A stretch of DNA of 64,000 nt from Chinchilla lanigera (Eukaryota; Chordata; Mammalia; Rodentia; Chinchillidae). Under the pieces are notes generated by a model, which saw only the letters and a list, made by a program, of their open reading frames with translations, ran no database searches and was not told the origin of the DNA. The stretch is from contig NW_004955465.1 in assembly GCF_000276665.1 (NCBI RefSeq), positions 6,730,930 to 6,794,929 on the forward strand, read 5' to 3'. This document shows positions 30,909 to 41,810 of this stretch, piece by piece. Every line of letters begins with the position of its first letter. Positions within the stretch are counted from its first letter, which is position 1. A program made the translations under genes and the position numbers.

Positions 30909-31011
30909 TATATTTTTTTTTTGTTTTGTTTTTCTCCGGTACCGGGAACCGAACTCACGACCTTGCGCTTGCCAGGCAGGCGCTTTGCCACTGAGCTAAA
31001 TCCCCAGCCCC
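30909..31011 (-). mobile_element. ID-type SINE, young, with target-site duplication
   Basis: Reverse ID with GGTACCGGGAACCGAACTC and GAGCTAAATCCCCAGCCCC intact. TTGTGATTATATTTTT occurs on both sides, an exact duplication of about 16 bp. Confidence 0.95.
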
Positions 31012-31054
31012 TTGTGATTATATTTTTAAAAAGAGTTCTTATGTCTTAGATACA

Positions 31055-31245
31055 TAGTGAAATACTTGCATGAGAAATACTATGGTGTCTGGTATTAAAA
31101 TAATCCAATTTTTTGTGGGTGGAGGAAATGAATATAAATGAATGATGCCATATGAAAACATTGCATGGTAGAATTTAAGGATTCATTACACCATTATGTC
31201 TACTTTTGTGTATCTTTAAACTATTCCAAAATGAAAGGCTTTTTT
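31055..31245 (+). mobile_element. Possible old LINE/L1 3' end
   Basis: TTCATTACACCATTATGTCTAC, TTTTGTGTATCTTTAAAC and ATTCCAAAATGAAAGG resemble the last part of an old L1 3' UTR. Tentative. Confidence 0.4.
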
Positions 31246-32744
31246 TTTTTTGAGGAGTTCAATTTCAAACAAAAAGAATATCCCTTCATTTTAGGCATGT
31301 GCAAAAAGGGATGTGCTGCTATTTATTTTAGGGAGCTAATGTTCTTTTTGCTAAGGAATATTAAGTCAGCCCCAAAGCCACATCATCATGGAATCTATAG
31401 TATTATTAAGGGCCTCTTTGTGGCTAAGAAGAGTTGGTATGTTATTGTTTTTATTCTAAGATTTATAGAGCTGGCTTATAATACTGTATCCTTAATTGTA
31501 TGGGTAATATATTTAAAACATATGTGGCAGCCATAGTTCTGGTTCTATTTTGAGCGACTTTGGATGCCCCCTTTCTATTCATCTAAGGTATATCTGCATC
31601 TGGTAACTATCAAAATATCACTAAGCCAGCACAGTGACTGTGGCTAATTTAAGGGATAGACACCAGCAAGTCTACAAGCAAGATCACTATCACTCAGCAA
31701 TAGTAGATTAGCGATCCTTGTATACAGAAAGCTGGGAATCGGGGACATGGGTGGGATTTCCAAGCACATAGCAAAGAAACTAAGTGCGAGGTGAGACCAA
31801 CTTCAGGTGCTTGGATGTTCAGGGGGAAGCATTTGAAATCTATGCTGGCTTAATTGACAGGAGACACATTAAGGTTGTGTTGAGCACCTCTTCCTGCTTT
31901 CACGTCATGTTTCTGCTCAAAGCCAGTAGGTTCAGCTGGTGGCCAACGACTCCCCAAGGGACAAAGTTACTGCAAGGGGCCTGCCATGCTTTATCTGCAT
32001 GCAACACCTTCTCTGTGTGGGACAGTAATAGTACTGATGCATGAAGGTACTCCACCTGAGTGGATGTTGTTGTCACTAATTAATAAACTAAAAGCTTGTG
32101 AAAGTCTAAATTTATATTGCCTTTGATCTTAAATCAGCGAATACTAAAAGTATAAATAAGTACTATCTTATGTATGGAGTAAGCCAGAAAAGGGAGACCA
32201 GCTCTCTGAGTCAGAGGGTCTTCTTCACTGATTTGGTGAAGTGCGCTCTTGCTCTGCTCTTGCTCTTATTTTACGTACCACATGTTTTGGTTTGTTTGTC
32301 TGTGATGTGATGTGAGGAGGAAAAGTGAGTTTTGCGCATGGCTTCTGAGGTTTCCGTGCGTGGGTGCTCAGCCTGTTGCTTTGGGCCCATCGCAGCACAA
32401 AACATCACAGTCAAGTGTGTGGCAGAGGAGATGACCCACCTTGAGGCGCTAGGAAGTAGGGGAGACAGGAAGGGTGGGGGCTCCCATATCTCCATCCAGG
32501 GCACATCTCTGAGGATTTAGCTTTTCTTTACTAGGTCTCACTTCTTAACGAGTTCACACTTCCTAAGAGTTCCGCAGGCTGGAAACCAAGCCTTCGACAT
32601 AGGGACCATTGAGAGACAGTCAACATCCAAACACAATGACAGAAGAGATAAGATGGTTCCGGGGCTAATTCTATGTACTTGTCAGATTTTTTCAGCATTT
32701 GTCTATTAGAACCGGAAGCTCTAGGCATCAGTGCTTTGTCACAC
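31246..32744. other. Unique sequence
   Basis: About 1.5 kb without recognised repeats. A 123-codon frame ending at 31,536 begins in the old repeat and is AT-rich, so it is not supported as coding. Confidence 0.35.
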
Positions 32745-32792
32745 GTGTGTGTGTGTGTGCGTGCGCGCGCGTGCGCGCATGTGTGTGTGTGG
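32743..32792 (+). repeat. (TG)/(CG)n dinucleotide repeat
   Basis: Alternating purine-pyrimidine run of TG units with a GCGCGCGTGCGCGC centre. Such sequence can adopt Z-DNA. Confidence 0.92.
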
Positions 32793-32872
32793 TGCTCGGG
32801 ACGGAATGCAAGGTCTCATGCATGGCAGGCAAGCACTACACCACTTAGTGCCACCTCTAATCCCTTTCCTTC
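32793..32872 (-). mobile_element. ID-type SINE, old
   Basis: GTGCTCGGGACGGAATGCAAG and ATGGCAGGCAAGCACTACACC form a reverse diverged ID attached to the TG tract. Confidence 0.6.
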
Positions 32873-32884
32873 TCCATAGTAAAC

Positions 32885-33348
32885 TAACAGTCAGCCCTCT
32901 GTATTTACCTGATCCAAATGTGCAAATAGAAACTATTTTAAAAATTGCATCTGTATTGAGCATGCACAGACTTTTCTTCTGGTCACTGTTCTGGTCATTA
33001 TTCCCTATACAAGAGTGTTACAACTATTTACCCCTCATTTACATTGTATTACATAAGTTATCTAGGTGATTTTGGTTTTTGGTTTTGTTTTTCTTGAGTA
33101 TCTTACCCTATAGTTCAGGCTGGCCTTGAACTCAGTTCCTAGCCGGGGCTGGTTTTAAACTCATGACAATCCTGCTTCAGCCTGCCTAGTGCTGGGATTA
33201 TAGATGTGCGCCACCATGCCCAGCTATTTAAAGTATATGGGAGGATGTGTATAGCCAGTACTGCATCACTTTATGTAAGGGACTTGAGTACCAGAGGATT
33301 TTGGTATTTGCAGGGAGTCCTATAACCAGGACAACTGAGGACAACTGT
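32885..33348 (-). mobile_element. MER2-like DNA transposon split by a B1
   Basis: Left: GTCAGCCCTCTGTATTTACC, TTGAGCATGCACAGAC, CCCTATACAAGAGTG. Right: GGGAGGATGTGTATAGCC, CACTTTATGTAAGGGACTTG, GGATTTTGGTATTTGCAGGG. This is one reverse MER2 with a B1 at 33,075-33,226. Confidence 0.75.
33075..33226 (-). mobile_element. B1-like SINE in MER2
   Basis: TTTTTCTTGAGTATCTTACCC, TTCAGGCTGGCCTTGAACTC and GATGTGCGCCACCATGCCC define a reverse B1. Confidence 0.85.
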
Positions 33349-33794
33349 ACTCCCATTAGTGCCCTAATCTGAGAAAAGTTTTCACAATCTATGTACACAT
33401 CAACCCTAAAGTACCCCAAATCTAGATCTCTGCTGGGACTTTTTACAGTCGTGGAAACTTAAAATTAGGTGGTTCTTGTCAGGAAAGCAAATCTCCAGAG
33501 TATCTTGGAAGTATCTCTTATCACAGAATGCATTTTTACTCTAAATTTTCTAATTGCTTTTATAATTCTCCCTTCAGCCAGGCATATTTAAAAGGGACTT
33601 TAGCCTTGGATTATTACAGCAAGCAAGCAAGCAAGCAGATGGCATTATTGCTGAGTGAGGTTCCAGTGTGAAGGATGATACGCTGAGCTCCCGAATCATA
33701 ACTGGAGGTGGGATTAGTCCAAGAGACTTGTTTATTAGCAAATCCTCTCTCTTCATTTTATTTATTCCCCCATAATTATCTGCCACTGCCTAAG
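33349..33794. other. Unique sequence
   Basis: Nothing recognised; contains a short AAGC repeat near 33,622-33,637. Confidence 0.3.
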
Positions 33795-33968
33795 CCCTTA
33801 CTCTGCACCTGGCATTTTATGCTAATCTTCGTAACAATCCCATGAGGCAAATATTCTTGTTCTTCTATTTTACAGATGAGGAATCTGACACACAGGTTAA
33901 ATAATTGGTCTGAGGTCATGGAGTCTGTAAGTGACAGAATTAGGATTCGAAATCAGATCTGTGTCCCC
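33795..33968 (-). mobile_element. MIR SINE
   Basis: One of the clearest MIR copies in the window: CTCTGCACCTGGCATTTTATG, AACAATCCCATGAGGCAAAT, TTTTACAGATGAGGAATCTG, GTCTGAGGTCATGGAG, AGTGACAGAATTAGGATTCG. Confidence 0.88.
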
Positions 33969-34620
33969 AAAGCCTCAGCCTGCAGAAATAGGACCTCCTC
34001 TTCTTTGTGGATCTTAAGCATCTTGTTATTCTCACCTTTGGAGAGATACAGTTTAGAAAGAACTGCTATAACCCAGACCCACACAATAGCCGCTGTTTCT
34101 TTAGCCCACAGTCATTAGCCACCTCTTGCTCCATTTCCCTGGGAACAGTAGGTTTGTAAGTGGCTTAACCACCACCAAGATCATCCGCACATTCGATGCA
34201 CAGATGGCTGGGAGCTGGCTGTGACTTAACCTAATTATTCTGGCCTTTCCACTTTGAGCAATACTCATCAGAAAGCGGAGACTTTGAAAGACTGTTTTAG
34301 AGCTCACCATCCTAACAAGAATCATTTTGGAGCCTCCAACTCTCCTATAGAAAGGGAGATGGGCTGTTTAGGAGAAGGAATGAAGAGAGTGCTGCTTGCA
34401 GTGGCTGTTAGGTGAACAAATGCCACATGGAAGCTAGAAGAGGCCACTGTCTGACACACGAAGTGGCTGCAAAGTGGGGCAACCCCTGGCTGGATGCTCC
34501 CCTCCCCCAGCCTCTTTTGCATGCTTTGGTGGAAACTCACCTCTCACTTCCTATTGTCTTTGCAGGACCCTGAGCATTTTACTGTCTGCTGATGACCTTA
34601 ACTGGTCATTTTCTTCCATA
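33969..34620. other. Unique sequence
   Basis: No recognised repeat or exon. Confidence 0.3.
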
Positions 34621-34624
34621 TGCC

Positions 34625-34750
34625 TATCTTTGTCTCTGTCTCTGTCTCTCTCTCTGTCTCTGTCTCTCTCTGATGGTGGTGCTAAGGATCAAAACCAGGA
34701 CCTCACAGGTGCTAGGTAAATGCTCCACCACTGAGCCACACCACCAGCCT
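34625..34750 (-). mobile_element. ID-type SINE with TCTG/TCTC tail
   Basis: A TCTCTGTCTC repeat (34,628-34,672) stands at the tail position. Then GTGCTAAGGATCAAAACCAGG and CCACCACTGAGCCACACC form a reverse old ID. Confidence 0.7.
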
Positions 34751-34854
34751 GTACTCATTTGGAGATGGAGATGAAACCTTGCTAACCTCCCCTCCTTTAA
34801 ATCCCAAAGAATTGTCTGCTAGAAATAAACTCCCCCACCATTAAGATGCAAAGC

Positions 34855-35055
34855 AAGTCGAACATATTGATGCATGCCTGTAATTCAAGCACTGGGGAGG
34901 CTAAAGCAGGAGGACTGCAGTTCAAGGCCAGCCTGGGCTACAATAGTGAGTTTGAGGCCAGCCTGGACTGCACAGTGACACCTTGTCTCAAAAAAACAAA
35001 ACAAAACAAAAAAAACACTGGGAAAACAAAAAGCAAACAAAAAAAGACAAAAACC
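34855..35055 (+). mobile_element. B1-like SINE with A/C tail
   Basis: ATTGATGCATGCCTGTAATTC, GGGGAGGCTAAAGCAGGAGG, GTTTGAGGCCAGCCTGGACTG and CTTGTCTCAAAAAAACAAAAC. The head is diverged. Confidence 0.85.
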
Positions 35056-35084
35056 AAATGTAGGCAGCATGAGGGCTGATATAT

Positions 35085-35695
35085 TTTAAGAGTGCTCCCG
35101 CATGGCATAAATCGTCCGGACTGGCTTGGCAAGAGACAGAAGAGGAAGCCATTTATATTTGGGAGTTGGAGGAAGGGGCGTGTCTCAGCAAGGTCAGAAG
35201 CAGCGGTTTCTGGGTCCCTCCGACAAGCAGTGAGGCGGCAGAGCAGACAGCATGTGCTACGTGTCAGGCAGCCAGCACTGCCGCTGGCCCTGGGGGCGTG
35301 GGGGACGGGACGACCAGAGCACTGCCTCTTAAGGTAGCTCACGCCTGGCCTGCCTCTCAGTCAGACTGAGACTGCAGGCTTTGTGGGAGAATGTGGGGAC
35401 ACAGTGTGAAGTTAGGTGCTGGGAATCGGCCACCTGCTCGTGGCAAAGGGAGCAGCCAGCATCTCCCATTTCTTAGAGCACACGCCCTGGACTTCACTGC
35501 CTAACCAGGACGTCTGTTGGCTCTCAGCTTGCCTGGTGGAAAGAGCCCAGTTTTTAATTGTCTGTCTTCTAATTAAAGAATGTATCTGTGCTGTTGGGTT
35601 TCCCCTCTGCCTGCTTAGCTGACTTGGCTCAAGTGGCAGCAATTACCCTGTACTTCTAAATTTCATGTTGAATAAAAAGCAGTGTTTTGAATCCT
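35085..35695 (+). other. Unique block with possible transcript 3' end
   Basis: Unique moderately GC-rich sequence ends with AATAAA at 35,671-35,676 followed by a GT-rich GCAGTGTTTTG, the layout of a polyadenylation site. No coding frame is recognised, so at most this might be the end of a non-coding or untranslated exon. Confidence 0.25.
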
Positions 35696-37689
35696 AAGTT
35701 CAGCTAGTGAGAGATGGTTTATTTCTGATGATTTTTCTTCCCCGGATGAGGCAGCTTGGATGCTTGTTAGCTGTACATTGCTTTGTTAACACTCCCCATG
35801 TCCCAGGTAGTAGGCTCAGATGGGTCTCAAAATAGACCAGGAACACAGGGCTGATAAGATCCCAGTAGGCAGAAGGTAACATTACACCATCTATGACAAA
35901 ACCTCTAGACGGATCGTGGCTGCCCTTTGCTCCAGAATCCAGCTCCCTTGTACTAAAGAGTAGAAACGCCTCAAACAGTGTGTGCGCTTTCCTTGGAGTC
36001 GGTTAAACTTCCACCCAGCTTTGCAAGCGTCACATAAGCAGTTTGCAGTCTTTTCTTTCTTTTCTTTTTTCTTTCTTTAGAGGACTGGATGGCCACACAA
36101 ATGTCCTGGTGGCCGTTAAGCAGAGCGAAAGTCTTTGCTGGAGCACGTGCCAGCGTTTGACAATGCCCGGCACACTTTGGGAGCCTTTGGCATGCGTGCA
36201 GCACAATTGGATTCTGGCGCTCTCAGGACAGAGAAGGCTGCTAATTTGTGTAGCCACTGCCTGCAGATGGGGAGCCTGGGGACGGTCCCTCTAAGAAGAC
36301 AGCATCAGGGCACCGGGGCAAAGGGGTTTTTCAGGTGACCGGAGGGGAAAGCCCCATCCAAGAAGAAATTTTAGTTTCTGCTGTCCCGAGTGCCTGATGT
36401 GAGGATACCTAAGCCCTCTCCAGTGTGACCTGGATCTTGTACCTCTCCCCTGGAAAGCTACCTCTGTTAGCGACAGAATGGCAGCCATAGACCCCACTGG
36501 GAGAGGAAGGGAACGGACTGAAATATTTATAGAGAAAACCAGGAAGTGAAGAGGTGCAGCCCCGCCTTCCTGGTGGGGCCTCTGACTCACTGCCATCCTT
36601 AAGGCGATTTCCTTCATTTCTTTATACCTCAGTTTCTCAGGGCAATAAAGAATGAAAACAGAACCTCCCCCCCCCCCACACACACATACACCAGAGGGGC
36701 TGGGAACACCTAATTCATGTTTACGCTTCTTTGAGATAACTGGGATTAATGCATAGCATCATTACCTGGAAGAGTACATCTTTATCGTCAAGTGCCCACC
36801 CTTCATCTGAATACGTATCTTTCAAGGACTTTCTTTCAGGTCATCTTTTTGACTGTCCACTCTGGTGACAGCCCCTCCCCTCTCTCCTTTTATTCTTTTC
36901 CACAGTGACTTCAAGTTATGTTATTTGCATGGAGTCCTTCTATGGGGAGGAGCCTCCAATTTCTCTTTGCTTGATTCAGAATCTGTGAACTCATAAATCT
37001 TGGTCACAGGGCTGATTGGATGGGACCCTGCTAGCTGTGGCGCTTTAGGTCACAGCTCTCTGTAGCCTTTTATGGAACGTATGCTGTCCCTTTGTACTTG
37101 GTTTCCCCTCCTTTCGAAGTCTCGGCTTCATTGTTTGGCCGGTGTGAATACATCACTTCCTCTTTGGGGGTCTGTGTTTTGTATCCTGCTGGGTTTGAAA
37201 TGTCGTGTAATTTGTTGGGTTTTGCTGGATTATGTTGGGGGTTTGTTTGTTTTTGGTGTTGCCAGATTGTCACTGGCCACCAGAGCCCTTGACACTTCTA
37301 CCTCCTGATTGATGGTGTTATAGAAACTTGTAATCCTTCGCATTTACTAAGAGATAGGCGTTCGTTTTTAACTGCACCCTTGCTTCTGTTGCCTGTGAAG
37401 GGAGTTCCCCCAGCAAGGACAAAAAAACCCCCACAAAACCCCACAAGCCTGTTATCTTTTCTTCCTGCTGTGCTGTCAGGCTGCTGTGTTGCCGAGCTCA
37501 TTATCTGGCCAAAAACTCAGCTTCCTATCAGACCACACCTCTCATGGACGGTGGTGGTGATGGGGAGGGGCAGGAGAGACCCACAGACCGATCCGCTATG
37601 TGGCGAAAGGAAAGATTTCTGATGGTGCCTGGGATCTGCTAGTAATCATGTTCCTAATGCTCAAAGCATAATATCATTCTGTATTACAA
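35696..37689. other. Unique sequence
   Basis: About 2 kb without recognised interspersed repeats, apart from a C-run at 36,667-36,677 with a CA tract. Opposed short frames exist on both strands. Confidence 0.35.
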
Positions 37690-37835
37690 CAGCACCATTT
37701 CCCTGAGTTCTTACTTTGGGGCAATCACCAAGCCAAGTCATTCCAGTCCCTCCCTAGCTCTTGGCAGTGAGTTCTGTCTTCTTCCTTATTTTACAGAAGA
37801 TAGAATGGAGACAAAGTAGTGAGTGCTGGGTGGTT
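37690..37835 (-). mobile_element. Possible MIR remnant
   Basis: CTTTGGGGCAATCACCAAGCC, CTTCCTTATTTTACAGAAG and ATAGAATGGAGACAAAGTAG resemble a decayed antisense MIR. Confidence 0.45.
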
Positions 37836-38551
37836 AGTTCACTGGGAACTCAGGGATCAGTTGGATAGCTCTATCAATTAAGTTCTCTCCTATATCTCTA
37901 GAAAGAACTTGTTCTTGTGTTCTGGAAGAATGCTGTGAGAAGAAGCCTGTTATTGATGCCTAGTGTATTCTGCATTTTAATATATTCCACATGACCCTAC
38001 TTCCGGGCTGTCTTAGCGAACTCTCTGATGTACTCAGGGAACACTTTGGGCCATTCTGCTAACTAGTGAGGGGTGCCTGCTTAGAAAGTGACGTTAGGGG
38101 GTGACGCAAGTAGCTGAAAATTGTCTGTCTAACATATCTAAAACTATTAAGATTGCCTTGTTGGCCCCAAATGAGCATGGTTGAAATTGATGTCAAGGTC
38201 TTGGGCAATGTCCTTGTTGCTATATTTTGGGGCCACAACACACTTCTTATGTGACTTCTTAGAATCATTTGCTGGTGTCACCTTTTGAGCAAATCCATTC
38301 TCTTGGTCTCCTGACCTTCTTCCTATCACTCTGGGCAACGCTTTGCTTGTTTCTTCAGAGCTGGTGGTCTCCCAACACTTCTTATCTCAGGACGCTCTCA
38401 TTTTCAGAGTCCCCTTCATTGTAGGGGTTCAATTGCAGCTCCATGTAAGTGGCTTCTGGCTCTTCAAATTAGACCTAACTTCAAATTAGATCTTTCTTCC
38501 TGGACCTTAAACTTAAAAGGTCCAATACCTAACATATCCTCTTTTTTTTTT
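37836..38551. other. Unique sequence with coding-like minus-strand segment
   Basis: On the minus strand about 38,147-38,360 reads as a lysine-rich open segment containing QENGFAQKVTPANDSKK. A different frame at about 38,385-38,460 contains YMELQLNPYNEGD. I do not recognise either; they could be a frameshifted retrocopy or chance. Confidence 0.3.
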
Positions 38552-38704
38552 CAGTCTTTTTGAGACAGGGTCTTGCTATGCAAGATGTTCAGGATGGCCT
38601 TGAACTCACTTTGTAGCCCAAGCTGGTCTCATACTTGCTGTGATCCTCCTGCCTCAGCCTCCCGAGTGCTGGGATTACAGGCATGTGTCACCACACCCGG
38701 CTAA
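38552..38704 (-). mobile_element. B1-like SINE
   Basis: TTTTTGAGACAGGGTCTTGC, GGATGGCCTTGAACTCACTT and GGCATGTGTCACCACACCCG give a reverse full-length copy. Confidence 0.92.
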
Positions 38705-38934
38705 CATCCTGTCTTTACCTTATAGTCTCTTCTCTCTGTCTGTGAAGGACACCACTGACCACCCATCCACTCATCCAAGCCAGAGGCCTTGGCATCATCC
38801 GGCATCCTTCCCACACTCTCCTCTTACAACAGCCATTCCAGCAAGTTCTAGTCCACAAGATCCTTCTATTTCTCTGCATTCCCTCACAACTGCCTTAGCT
38901 CAGGGCACATTCACTCTGTTCACACTCACGTTCC

Positions 38935-39080
38935 TCCAGGTTCGTGAGTGGTCTCACCATGCATTTCAGGCTGGCCTTGAACTCACGAGGCAGCCCAGGT
39001 TGGCTTTGAACACAAGGCAGTCCTCCTGCCTCAGCCTCTGGAGTGCTGAGATTAAAGGAGAGTGTCATCACAACCAGCTA
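38935..39080 (-). mobile_element. B1-like SINE, head-side diverged
   Basis: GAGTGGTCTCACCATGCATT, CAGGCTGGCCTTGAACTCAC and CTGCCTCAGCCTCTGGAGTG are reverse B1 blocks. Confidence 0.8.
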
Positions 39081-39130
39081 AATTCCACCTTTTGAAGAGC
39101 AGAGTATCAAGAACTTGTCAACACACTTCA

Positions 39131-39219
39131 TTATTATTATTATTTTGATACTGGGAATCGAGCTCAGGACCTTGCACTTGCCAGGCAGGCACTATGCCGC
39201 TGAGCTATATTCTTGGCCC
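39131..39219 (-). mobile_element. ID-type SINE with target-site duplication
   Basis: ATT-repeat tail complement, GATACTGGGAATCGAGCTC and GCTGAGCTATATTCTTGGCC. TCAACACACTT precedes and TCAACGCACTT follows. Confidence 0.9.
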
Positions 39220-39249
39220 ATCAACGCACTTTAAAATGTCACAGGATTT

Positions 39250-39508
39250 GCCCAAACCATAACTACCATGAAGTGCACGTACTCACAGGCAAGACGGACT
39301 GCACCAATGTGGGTGACCACACCTCTGCGGCAACTAACTGGTGCAAAGCTCTGCACCAAATGTGGAACACTTCCACTTGGTTTCCCATGAGCTAGCGATC
39401 AGAGGAAATGTGAGCCGATCACAAAGGTGCCTCCAAAATATACCTTGGAAACCAAGAAAGAGAAAGAGCTGTTATTAAAAGCTTGGATGATCAGAAAGAA
39501 ACAAACAG
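39250..39508 (+). repeat. Left arm of an inverted repeat
   Basis: From GCCCAAACCAT to AAGAAACAAACAG this matches the reverse complement of 39,766-40,014 over its whole length with scattered substitutions and one small indel. The arm reads like transcribed sequence on the + strand (for example KYTLETKKEKELLLKA) but I cannot name a gene. Its CpG positions are more decayed than those of the right arm. Confidence 0.92.
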
Positions 39509-39765
39509 GGTTTGAATAAAATGAGGAAGTGTTGAATAAATTCACCAATATTAGACTCCCTCATCATTGACTTATCTGGATATATACTGGGTACCTACCT
39601 CCTCAGAACTTTCCCCTGGGGAGAAGGTCAAAAACTGAGATGGTCCTGGGACTTCATCTCGCAAACATGTGAGTGATACAGACCAAAAGGCTGCTCTTCG
39701 TCATCAGCCTCATCACTGCTGGCCCAAACCCATCCCAATCCCTGACCTAACATCACCTACCACCA
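39509..39765. other. Spacer between inverted-repeat arms
   Basis: About 257 bp of unique sequence with nothing recognised. Confidence 0.6.
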
Positions 39766-40014
39766 CTGTTTGTTTCTTTCTGATCACTCAAGCTTTTAAT
39801 AACAGCTCTTTCTCTTTCTTGGTTTCAAAGGTATATTTTGGAGGCATCTTCACATTTCCTTGGATCATTAGCTCATGGGAGACCAAATGGAAGTGTTCCA
39901 CATTTGGTGCAGAGCTTCGCACCGGTTAGTTGCCGCGGAGGTGTGGTCGCCCGTGTTGGTGCAGTCTGTCTTGCCTGTGAGTGTGTGCGCTCCGTGGTAG
40001 CTATGGTTTGGGCA
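39766..40014 (-). repeat. Right arm of an inverted repeat
   Basis: On the minus strand this repeats the left arm from GCCCAAACCAT to GAAACAAACAG. It retains CpG-rich words such as CTCCGCGGCAACTAACCGG where the left arm has TG. It is therefore closer to the ancestral sequence, or more recently inserted. Confidence 0.92.
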
Positions 40015-40424
40015 GCATAAGAGGGCTGTAGCTGCTGCCGCTGCTGGGAGAGCTGCAGACACACTTAGGGTCTCATTCTCACGCCTGCTCCTGTCCCACA
40101 GGTCCAGGGTAAAGGATCAGGTCCTTGACTTCCCCTTCTGATAGGTTGCTAACCTCAGACACAACCCTTTCTACCTTTGTGAGTTTCTTTGCAAAGACTG
40201 CCTTGTGTCCTCCCCCAGCAATCCCGTAGGACCCTGGGAAGCCAGACATGAGGCTTCTGGAAGGCCAGAGCGGAAGAGCTAGAAAATAATTCTAGAACAT
40301 TGGTCAAACATTTCCAGATCTTTCTCTGTTTCACTCATGGGCCTAGATGAGCTAGTAGTAAGTAACAGAGGTAGGTCTTGAGATCAAGTCCGTCTCCTGA
40401 TTCCTGCTCATCATAGGGAGGCAG
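40015..40424. other. Unique sequence
   Basis: Begins with a CTGCTGCCGCTGCTG motif next to the right arm. On the minus strand this continues the arm's frame upstream and could be part of the same retroposed sequence. Otherwise nothing recognised. Confidence 0.3.
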
Positions 40425-40795
40425 GTGAGCCTAGAAATGAAGAGTCTGGATTCTGCAATAAGGCTGTCTGGCTCATAGCTTAGTTCTTCTCTATGCCAGA
40501 CATTTTCCTTTTCTTTTTTTTTTTTTGAGACAAGGTGTCGCTATATAGCCCAGACTGATCTCAAATTTGTAGCAATAGTCCTGCTTCAGCCTTCTGAGTG
40601 CTGGGATTATAGGTGTGTGCTACCATACTCTCCACAAGAGATTCTTTGAACTTCAGTTTATCATCTGTAAAATGGAAATATTGCCCTACCTCTTAGGATT
40701 GCTGTGAGGCTTACATGAGATAATCCATGCCATCCATGGCCTGGCAGCCAATGTGTACTTAATGCATATTAAAGCATACTATCTTATCTCTACTC
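40425..40795 (+). mobile_element. MIR SINE split by a B1
   Basis: Left: AGTCTGGATTCTGCAATAAGG, TTCTTCTCTATGCCAGACAT. Right: TTCAGTTTATCATCTGTAAAATGG, CTCTTAGGATTGCTGTGAGG, GATAATCCATGCC. This is a sense MIR with a B1 at 40,507-40,640. Confidence 0.8.
40507..40640 (-). mobile_element. B1-like SINE in MIR
   Basis: TTTTTTGAGACAAGGTGTCGC, GCCCAGACTGATCTCAAATT and TATAGGTGTGTGCTACCATA. Confidence 0.85.
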
Positions 40796-41444
40796 ATATT
40801 TTCTTGGAGTGACGGTGGGCAAACATTACCCCTGCCAGTAGAGGACCTTTGTTTTCCTATTTTTGTATACTAAATAAGCAACCTTCAATGTCTTTTTTAT
40901 TGGGGGGGGGGTGCATGCAATACACTTTTTGCTCTCCTGAAGTAGAAAGCTAGCCAGGAACAGTTCTGGCCGTTGAAGATTATGGTGGGGTGTGCGTATG
41001 TACGTGCATGTGTCTGTGAGTGTGCATGTGTGTGTACAGTTTGCTTGATGTTTTTACACAGTCCATCGTTGTTAGCTTTTTGTTCTGAGGTTGTTGGCGA
41101 AGCGACTCCACCATGATGAGCTGGTTGGGGACTCTTGCTTGTACTCACTTGTAGTGAGAGAGAAGGGGGCTGGGGAGAGACTTACAGAGTTTGCCCAACA
41201 CAGGCAAAAATTTAGGCAAAGAGAGAGATGGGTATTCGACACAGGAGTCATAGAGTGTAAAAGGACAGGGGATGTTTTCCTCAACTATGTCGATGAACAG
41301 AGAAAGGAGAAGGGAATTATTGTTTCAGATAGGTACTGGCATCTGAGTAAAGAACCACAGGCAGAAAGTAACCGTTTTCTACTTTTCTGAAGTTTCTTTT
41401 TCAGATTTTTATTTGATTGAATGCCTACCTTCCTCAGGGTAGTA
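40796..41444. other. Unique sequence with G-run and GT-rich tract
   Basis: A nine-G run lies at 40,902-40,911, and a GTGTGCGTATG-type tract at about 40,990-41,035. No gene recognised. Confidence 0.35.
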
Positions 41445-41678
41445 TTTTATTATCTATCTATCAATCCATTGATCAAGCTATCTATCTGTCATCTATCTAT
41501 GAGAGATTGAACCAAGGCCTTCGCAATGAATTAAAACCCATGCCCTTTTTAATTTTTTATTTTGAGATGGGCTCTTGCTAAGTCAGTAAGTTGCCCAGGC
41601 TGGGCTCACGCTTGCAATCCTCCTGCCTCAGCCACCCAGAGTACTGGGATTACAGGCATGCACTACCACATCTGGTTG
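41445..41678 (-). mobile_element. B1-dID-type dimeric SINE with ATCT tail
   Basis: TATC/ATCT repeats (41,448-41,500) stand at the tail end. An ID scrap (GATTGAACCAAGGCCTTCGC) follows, then a reverse B1 (TTTTGAGATGGGCTCTTGC ... ACAGGCATGCACTACCACA). Confidence 0.75.
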
Positions 41679-41721
41679 GGTGATATTGTTTTAAAAATTA
41701 AAACCAACTGAAAATAATTTC

Positions 41722-41810
41722 AGAGCTAAGAGTGTAGGTCAGTGGTAGGGCACTTTCTTCACTAGAGCTGGGCCTTGGGTTTGATACCCAGCAGAAAAAA
41801 AAATAAAAGA
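41722..41810 (+). mobile_element. ID-type SINE, old
   Basis: GAGCTAAGAGTGTAGGTCAG, TGGTAGGGCAC and TTGGGTTTGATACCCAGCAG, then an A-run. Confidence 0.75.

Noticed and set aside
31165..31536. 123-codon AT-rich frame
   Set aside because: It begins in an old repeat 3' end, and its phenylalanine run comes from a T-tract.
34855..35000. 7SL/SRP RNA gene-like sequence in B1 copies
   Set aside because: The sequences are short B1-type monomers lacking the rest of 7SL RNA.
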